Under the pieces are notes generated by a model, which had not been told where the DNA came from, searched no databases, and saw nothing but the letters and a program-made list of their open reading frames with translations. From assembly GCF_001660485.1 (NCBI RefSeq), contig NZ_CP013979.1, positions 3,286,001 through 3,350,000 of the forward strand: a stretch of 64,000 nucleotides of DNA, given 5' to 3'. The position numbers and the translations under genes are program-made. Position 1 is the first letter of the stretch, and every line of letters begins with the position of its first letter. Shown piece by piece: positions 60,162 to 64,000 of the stretch. This DNA is from Agromyces aureus (lineage in GTDB: Bacteria > Actinomycetota > Actinomycetes > Actinomycetales > Microbacteriaceae).

Positions 60162-62945
60162 CTATCCGTCGACGTGCACCACGAGTGGCGCACTCGAGGT
60201 AACGCCCGATGCGTTGACGAGTTCGAACCGGTACCGCCAGTCGCCCGCCGCCCGATCGGATGCCGCGAAGCGCGCGCGCTGTGCGGCGGGCGAACTCGCC
60301 GTCAAGGGGCCTTCGGCCACCACGACGTCGTTCTCGTAGACGCGATAGGACGTGGCGTTGGTGCCCCACCAGAGATCGGCCGTCACCGTGAACGCGCCAT
60401 TGCGGTCCCAATTGTCATGCGACAGGGCGGGAACGCCGGGGTTCGCATCCTCGACCTCGATCACGCGCGGCGCACTGCTTCGCGAACCGAACGCGTTCGA
60501 GAGTTCGGCGACATAGGTGTAGGTCCCATTCGGCTTGTTCGCGATCGGCACGCGAACCACCTGCGCCAGCGGCGTGGCATCCGTCAGCGCCTCCGTGTGG
60601 ATCGGGACGCCGTTCTCCAGCAACGTGAAGGAGGATGCGTTGTCGCCCCACCACATGTTGGTCGTGACCGTGAAGTTCCCGTCGTTGAGCCCCGTGCGAT
60701 GGCCGGCATCGTCGGAGACCTGCGGGATCCCGGGCACGCCCTTCGCGAGCACCGGCGCGGTGACCGTCACGACGAGCGGCGCCGTCGTCACGGTGACCCC
60801 GCCCAAGGTGACCGACGCGGTGATCTCGGCGGATCCCGCGCCCACCGCGGTGACCAGGCCATCCGAATCCACCGTGGCGACGGTCGGGGCGCTCGACGAG
60901 TACGCAACGGTTCCGGTCGCCAGGTCCGCGGCGGTCCCGTCGCTGAGCGTTCCGGTCAGGGTGGTGACCGTCGTGTCGCCCGGTTCCAGGCTCCCCTGCT
61001 CCGCCGTGAGGGTCGAGGAAGCCAGGACAGGCGCGGTGTCACCCGCGTCCGCACTCCAGATCTCGATCGTCTTCGGCGGCACCACGACCTGCACGATCTG
61101 CCCGCTCTTCTCGCCGAGGAGCTGATCCTCGACCGTCTTGTCGTACCGGTGACCCGAAATCGTCTGGTTGCTGCCCAGGTCGATGTTGAATCGGAAGGGC
61201 GAGTCGGAGCGGTTCGTCAGAGCGAGCCCGAGCTCGCCCTCCGGAGACTCCCACGCCATGATGCGCTGGCTGGTGCGGGTGACTCGCTCGTCGACTTGCA
61301 GGCGCGTGGAGTCCCAGGGGAGGTGCTGCACGAACGGTGCGACACCGTGCCAGTTGGTCGGGATGGCCTTCCAGTGCTGCGGAGCGATGTCGGCGTGCGG
61401 GTCGCCCGGCTCGATCGCGTCGTCACTCGGCCGCCACAGGCCCAGCCCGTAGCCGACCGCCTCCTCGTTGTAGGTGGGCTTGAGGGCGTGCAGCCAGTAC
61501 CAGGTCGGCGCGTCCATGAACGTCATCCAGTTCATGATCGACTGCGCCGTCTCGATCATGCGGGTCTCGCTGGTCTTGCCGTCGAGGAACTCCCACTCGC
61601 TGTTGAACACGGCCTTTCCGCCGGTGTTGGCGTTCAGCGAGACCCGGTCGCGGATGAGGTCGTCACTCGTGTTCCAGTTCCGGTGGTGCGACCAGCCGTC
61701 GAGGTAGTCCAGGGCGGGCCGGCGCACGACGTTGCCCTCGGCATCCGTCTCGCCCTGATCGTTGCGGATGAGCTCGGATCCCTGACCGTACTGGCCGTGG
61801 TGGCTGTCGCCGTGGATGAAGATGTCGGGGTCGTGCGCCTTGATCTTCGCGGCCATCGTCTTGAACACGTCGAAGTACTCTTCGTGGTCGATGTAGATCG
61901 AGGAGTAGCCGGTCAGCGCCGTGGGCTCGTTCTGCAGGCTCCACTGCTTGACCGGAACGCCGTTCGCCTCGAGGTACTCGATGTCCTGCATCATCGCGTC
62001 GCTGTACTCGTCGACCCACGCATCGCGTTCGGCCTCATCTTCGATGTGGACGAGGTCGAGGCTGCCTCGAATAAGGTTGTCGTTGTCCTTCCAGTACGGT
62101 GCGGGCGACCAGTACTCGACATCGGCGCCCTCGATCCCGGACTCCTCGATGAGTTCCTTGAGGTCGTCCATCTGACCCTCGTACCGTTCGACGATGTTCT
62201 TGCCATCGGGCGTGACGCCGCGAAGATAGAGCCCCATTGCGAGCCGCACGTACCGGAAGCCGGTGAGCATCTCGTCGTAGAGGCGCTGGCGCTCGGAGGG
62301 GATGAGGTCCCCGGGCACGTAGGCAGGGCTGTCGTCGGGAAGCCCGTTGTTCCCCGAGCCGATGCTGTCGCTCTGGATCTCGACGCCGATGCCGAGGATC
62401 TTCTGCTTCTCGATGTCCGGGCGAATCGTGTAGTCGAGCAGCCCGATGGGCGCACCGAGCTTGATCGCGTCGGCGACGACGACGGCGCCCGCCTTGTTCG
62501 TCAGCTCGACGTATCCGGCCGTTCCCGCCGTGAAGGAATGGTCGCCGAGGTGGATCCACTGTCCACCGACCGCGGGCGTCGCGTCGATCGAGTACCCGAC
62601 GTCTCCGAGCTCGTCGTGCACCTTGATGGGGATGTCCCAGGCGCGATCGTTGCCGCCGTCGGGAAGCCAGTAGTACACGCCGTACACACCCGGGTCGACG
62701 ACGTCCGGAGTCCATCGAATCGTCGCGGTCGCCGTGGCGGCCTTGGGGGTCGTCGCGTAGTTGGCGCCGAAGTAGTTCTTCTTGAACGTCGACGTCGTCC
62801 AGGACCCCGTGGTCGTGGCGTGAGCGTTGTCGACGATGATCTCGGTCGCGGCGGCTTCGGCTGGGCTCGGGGACGACGCCAGCCCCAGTGTCCCGGTAAC
62901 TATCAGCGCCGCTGCGAGCGGTATCGCAAGGATTCGAGTCTTCAT
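60162..62945 (-). CDS. Secreted clan-A glycoside hydrolase, GH30-like, multidomain
   Basis: 927 residues. Signal peptide about 1-33 (MKTRILAIPLAAALIVTGTL), golvesin-like module about 36-165 ('ATTTGSWTTSTFKKNYFGAN', GVYGVYYWLPDG, GGQWIHLGD), then a TIM barrel: 'EKQKILGIGVEIQSDSIGSG', acid/base E340 in QWSLQNEPT and nucleophile E450 in FNSEWEF. A Bacterial Ig-like (BIG2) domain follows and two repeats with 'FTVTTNMWWGDNASSFTLLE' and 'FTVTADLWWGTNATSYRVYE', as in chitinase accessory modules. Start ATG 62945 follows GGAG. Family assignment (GH30 versus GH39) is provisional. A galactan-active function would suit the context. Confidence 0.8.
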   Translation of the reverse strand: MKTRILAIPLAAALIVTGTLGLASSPSPAEAAATEIIVDNAHATTTGSWTTSTFKKNYFGANYATTPKAATATATIRWTPDVVDPGVYGVYYWLPDGGNDRAWDIPIKVHDELGDVGYSIDATPAVGGQWIHLGDHSFTAGTAGYVELTNKAGAVVVADAIKLGAPIGLLDYTIRPDIEKQKILGIGVEIQSDSIGSGNNGLPDDSPAYVPGDLIPSERQRLYDEMLTGFRYVRLAMGLYLRGVTPDGKNIVERYEGQMDDLKELIEESGIEGADVEYWSPAPYWKDNDNLIRGSLDLVHIEDEAERDAWVDEYSDAMMQDIEYLEANGVPVKQWSLQNEPTALTGYSSIYIDHEEYFDVFKTMAAKIKAHDPDIFIHGDSHHGQYGQGSELIRNDQGETDAEGNVVRRPALDYLDGWSHHRNWNTSDDLIRDRVSLNANTGGKAVFNSEWEFLDGKTSETRMIETAQSIMNWMTFMDAPTWYWLHALKPTYNEEAVGYGLGLWRPSDDAIEPGDPHADIAPQHWKAIPTNWHGVAPFVQHLPWDSTRLQVDERVTRTSQRIMAWESPEGELGLALTNRSDSPFRFNIDLGSNQTISGHRYDKTVEDQLLGEKSGQIVQVVVPPKTIEIWSADAGDTAPVLASSTLTAEQGSLEPGDTTVTTLTGTLSDGTAADLATGTVAYSSSAPTVATVDSDGLVTAVGAGSAEITASVTLGGVTVTTAPLVVTVTAPVLAKGVPGIPQVSDDAGHRTGLNDGNFTVTTNMWWGDNASSFTLLENGVPIHTEALTDATPLAQVVRVPIANKPNGTYTYVAELSNAFGSRSSAPRVIEVEDANPGVPALSHDNWDRNGAFTVTADLWWGTNATSYRVYENDVVVAEGPLTASSPAAQRARFAASDRAAGDWRYRFELVNASGVTSSAPLVVHVDG

Positions 62946-62965
62946 TGACACTCCTTCGTAGATCG

Positions 62966-62985
62966 GATATCGGTTAACGTATATC
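62966..62985. promoter_or_regulatory. Near-palindrome upstream of GH30-like gene, GntR operator candidate
   Basis: GATATCGGTTAACGTATATC has 8 of 10 symmetric positions around GTTAAC. Its GATATAC half is shared with the GntR gene promoter region (57890-57898). It is 21 nt upstream of the ATG at 62945. Confidence 0.5.
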
Positions 62986-63030
62986 GGATTGAGACCGCAC
63001 TGTAAAGACGCGAGGCCGCTCGCCGCCCGT

Positions 63031-64000
63031 CTAGGCCGTATGCAGAAGGCAGGTCGGAGCAGGCGTGGAGATCACGTCCACGACCGACTGGGGGATGCCA
63101 TCGCGGCCGAGCGCGATCGCAGCGATCGAGTCCGAAGCCTGGTCGGCGACGAGGAGCGTACGCTCGTCCCCGGTCAATTCCATGTCCCGCGGATGCCGAC
63201 CTCCGGTCTTGAGGCTCGCGACGGGTTCCAGCCGTGCAGCCGTAGCGTCGAGATGCAGCGCATGGACTCCATCGACGTCGCGATCGGCGACGAGGACCAT
63301 GCCGGCACGGGTCACGCGCACGGCGGAGAGGCCGAACCGTGGCGGCGCATCGGACCCCACGTGCGTCCATGCCATCTCCATACCTTCATGGAGATCGACG
63401 ATGCTGAGCGAGCGATCGAGCTCGTTCGCGACGATCGCGAGGCGACCGGCGACGACCAGGTGGCGCGGGCCGGCGCCGGCGTGCAGCGCGATATCGGAAC
63501 GCCGATCATGCTCGAGGTCCCACGGCCGTTCCGGATCGAAGGAGACGGAGCGGATACGGTCCGCGCCGAGATCCGGGACGAGGAGCCGCCTCCGCGCGTC
63601 GTCGTGGACGACCTGATGCGGATGCGGCTGCACCTGGCGAAGCGGATGAACCGACCCGCCCGTCAACGTGAGCACCGTCGACCCCTGCAGCGCCGACGCC
63701 GCTCGGAACGCCGCCACGGTTCCCCCGTGGTAGTTCGCGACGTACAGGGCGCCTGCCTCCTCGGAGTAGGCGAGGTGGCACGGAGCGGCGGCGCCGGTCG
63801 AAATCGGCTCGGACCGAGCCTGGAGATCTTCGACCCCGGCCCAGGTCGAGACGAGCCCCTCCGGGAGCTCGTGGACGACCGCGATCACGGCATCGCCGGT
63901 GTCGGCGCCGGCCCGGGCGCGGGCGAGGAACGTCGGGTTCGCGCCGACGTCGATCGGCTCGCCGAGCGTCATCCGCTGATCACTCAGAACGAGGCGGCGA
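63031..64000 (-). CDS. Beta-propeller lactonase-family protein, N-terminus beyond window
   Basis: About 323 residues seen. The frame stays open past 64000, and the visible start (ATG 63972, MTLGEPIDVGANPTFLARAR) lacks the first blade (usually 25-40 residues with GGYT), so the true start is probably outside. Repeated blades: 'CHLAYSEEAGALYVANYHGG', 'HPHQVVHDDARRRLLVPDLG', 'GAGPRHLVVAGRLAIVANEL', 'RHPRDMELTGDERTLLVADQ'. This is the PF10282 lactonase family (6-phosphogluconolactonase-like; also sugar lactonases). It fits between a sugar dehydrogenase and an aldonate dehydratase. Confidence 0.85.
   Translation of the reverse strand, partial: RRLVLSDQRMTLGEPIDVGANPTFLARARAGADTGDAVIAVVHELPEGLVSTWAGVEDLQARSEPISTGAAAPCHLAYSEEAGALYVANYHGGTVAAFRAASALQGSTVLTLTGGSVHPLRQVQPHPHQVVHDDARRRLLVPDLGADRIRSVSFDPERPWDLEHDRRSDIALHAGAGPRHLVVAGRLAIVANELDRSLSIVDLHEGMEMAWTHVGSDAPPRFGLSAVRVTRAGMVLVADRDVDGVHALHLDATAARLEPVASLKTGGRHPRDMELTGDERTLLVADQASDSIAAIALGRDGIPQSVVDVISTPAPTCLLHTA

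Noticed and set aside
59175..62948. A 1257-codon plus-strand open frame opposite the GH30-like gene
   Set aside because: It runs through the kinase and aldolase genes in another frame, is Arg/Asp/Val-rich and has no domain pattern.

Overview
The window is GC-rich actinobacterial DNA. Codon use, the many 'GGATGCCGCGG / CCGCGGCATCC' intergenic hairpins, Tat-dependent solute-binding proteins and the gene content suggest a soil-type Microbacteriaceae member (Agromyces or a relative); the genus is inference. About 50 genes were read on both strands. No rRNA, tRNA, CRISPR array, transposase or phage gene was seen.

1-9 kb: a partial AbiEi-type antitoxin-like gene, then an amine-oxidation cluster: aldehyde dehydrogenase, TetR regulator, copper amine oxidase with an unusual His/Cys-rich tail, a small membrane protein, an APC-family permease and an AraC/FeaR-type regulator. 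8.4-14 kb: housekeeping and accessory genes: nicotinamidase (pncA), D-Ala-D-Ala carboxypeptidase (dacB), a Gfo/Idh/MocA oxidoreductase, an overlapping pair of SMR efflux subunits, a PPOX/F420-type flavoprotein and a TetR regulator.

14-42 kb and 52-64 kb: a very large carbohydrate-use region. It has three CUT1 sugar ABC transporters (14-20 kb, 27-30 kb, 54-58 kb), four local regulators (IclR, LacI, GntR/FadR and a TetR of unknown target), and glycoside hydrolases of at least five families (GH42, GH36, GH35, GH2, a GH30-like clan-A enzyme) plus a GH110-like beta-helix protein. Three secreted enzymes share a golvesin-like beta-sandwich module. The LacI gene diverges from a minus-strand operon of about 11 kb: GH35, solute-binding protein, two permeases, GH36, GH42, aldo/keto reductase. 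The GntR-linked part carries an SDR, an enolase-superfamily dehydratase, 2-keto-3-deoxygluconate kinase, KDPG aldolase and a beta-propeller lactonase cut by the right edge. Together these could form an oxidative (De Ley-Doudoroff-like) sugar route. The simplest reading is that extracellular enzymes trim a galactose-rich polymer or glycan, transporters import the products, cytoplasmic galactosidases release galactose, and dehydrogenase, lactonase, dehydratase, kinase and aldolase steps take it to central metabolism. The substrate itself is inference.

41.7-52.5 kb: a cell-envelope block. It has a DUF916/WxL-like surface protein with a coupled small membrane protein, a MacAB-type export operon (lipoprotein, adaptor with a peptidoglycan-binding-like insert, ATPase, FtsX-type permease) diverging from a response regulator/histidine kinase pair, then a Tat-exported phospholipase C/acid-phosphatase-like phosphoesterase and a membrane-anchored endonuclease/exonuclease/phosphatase-family protein.
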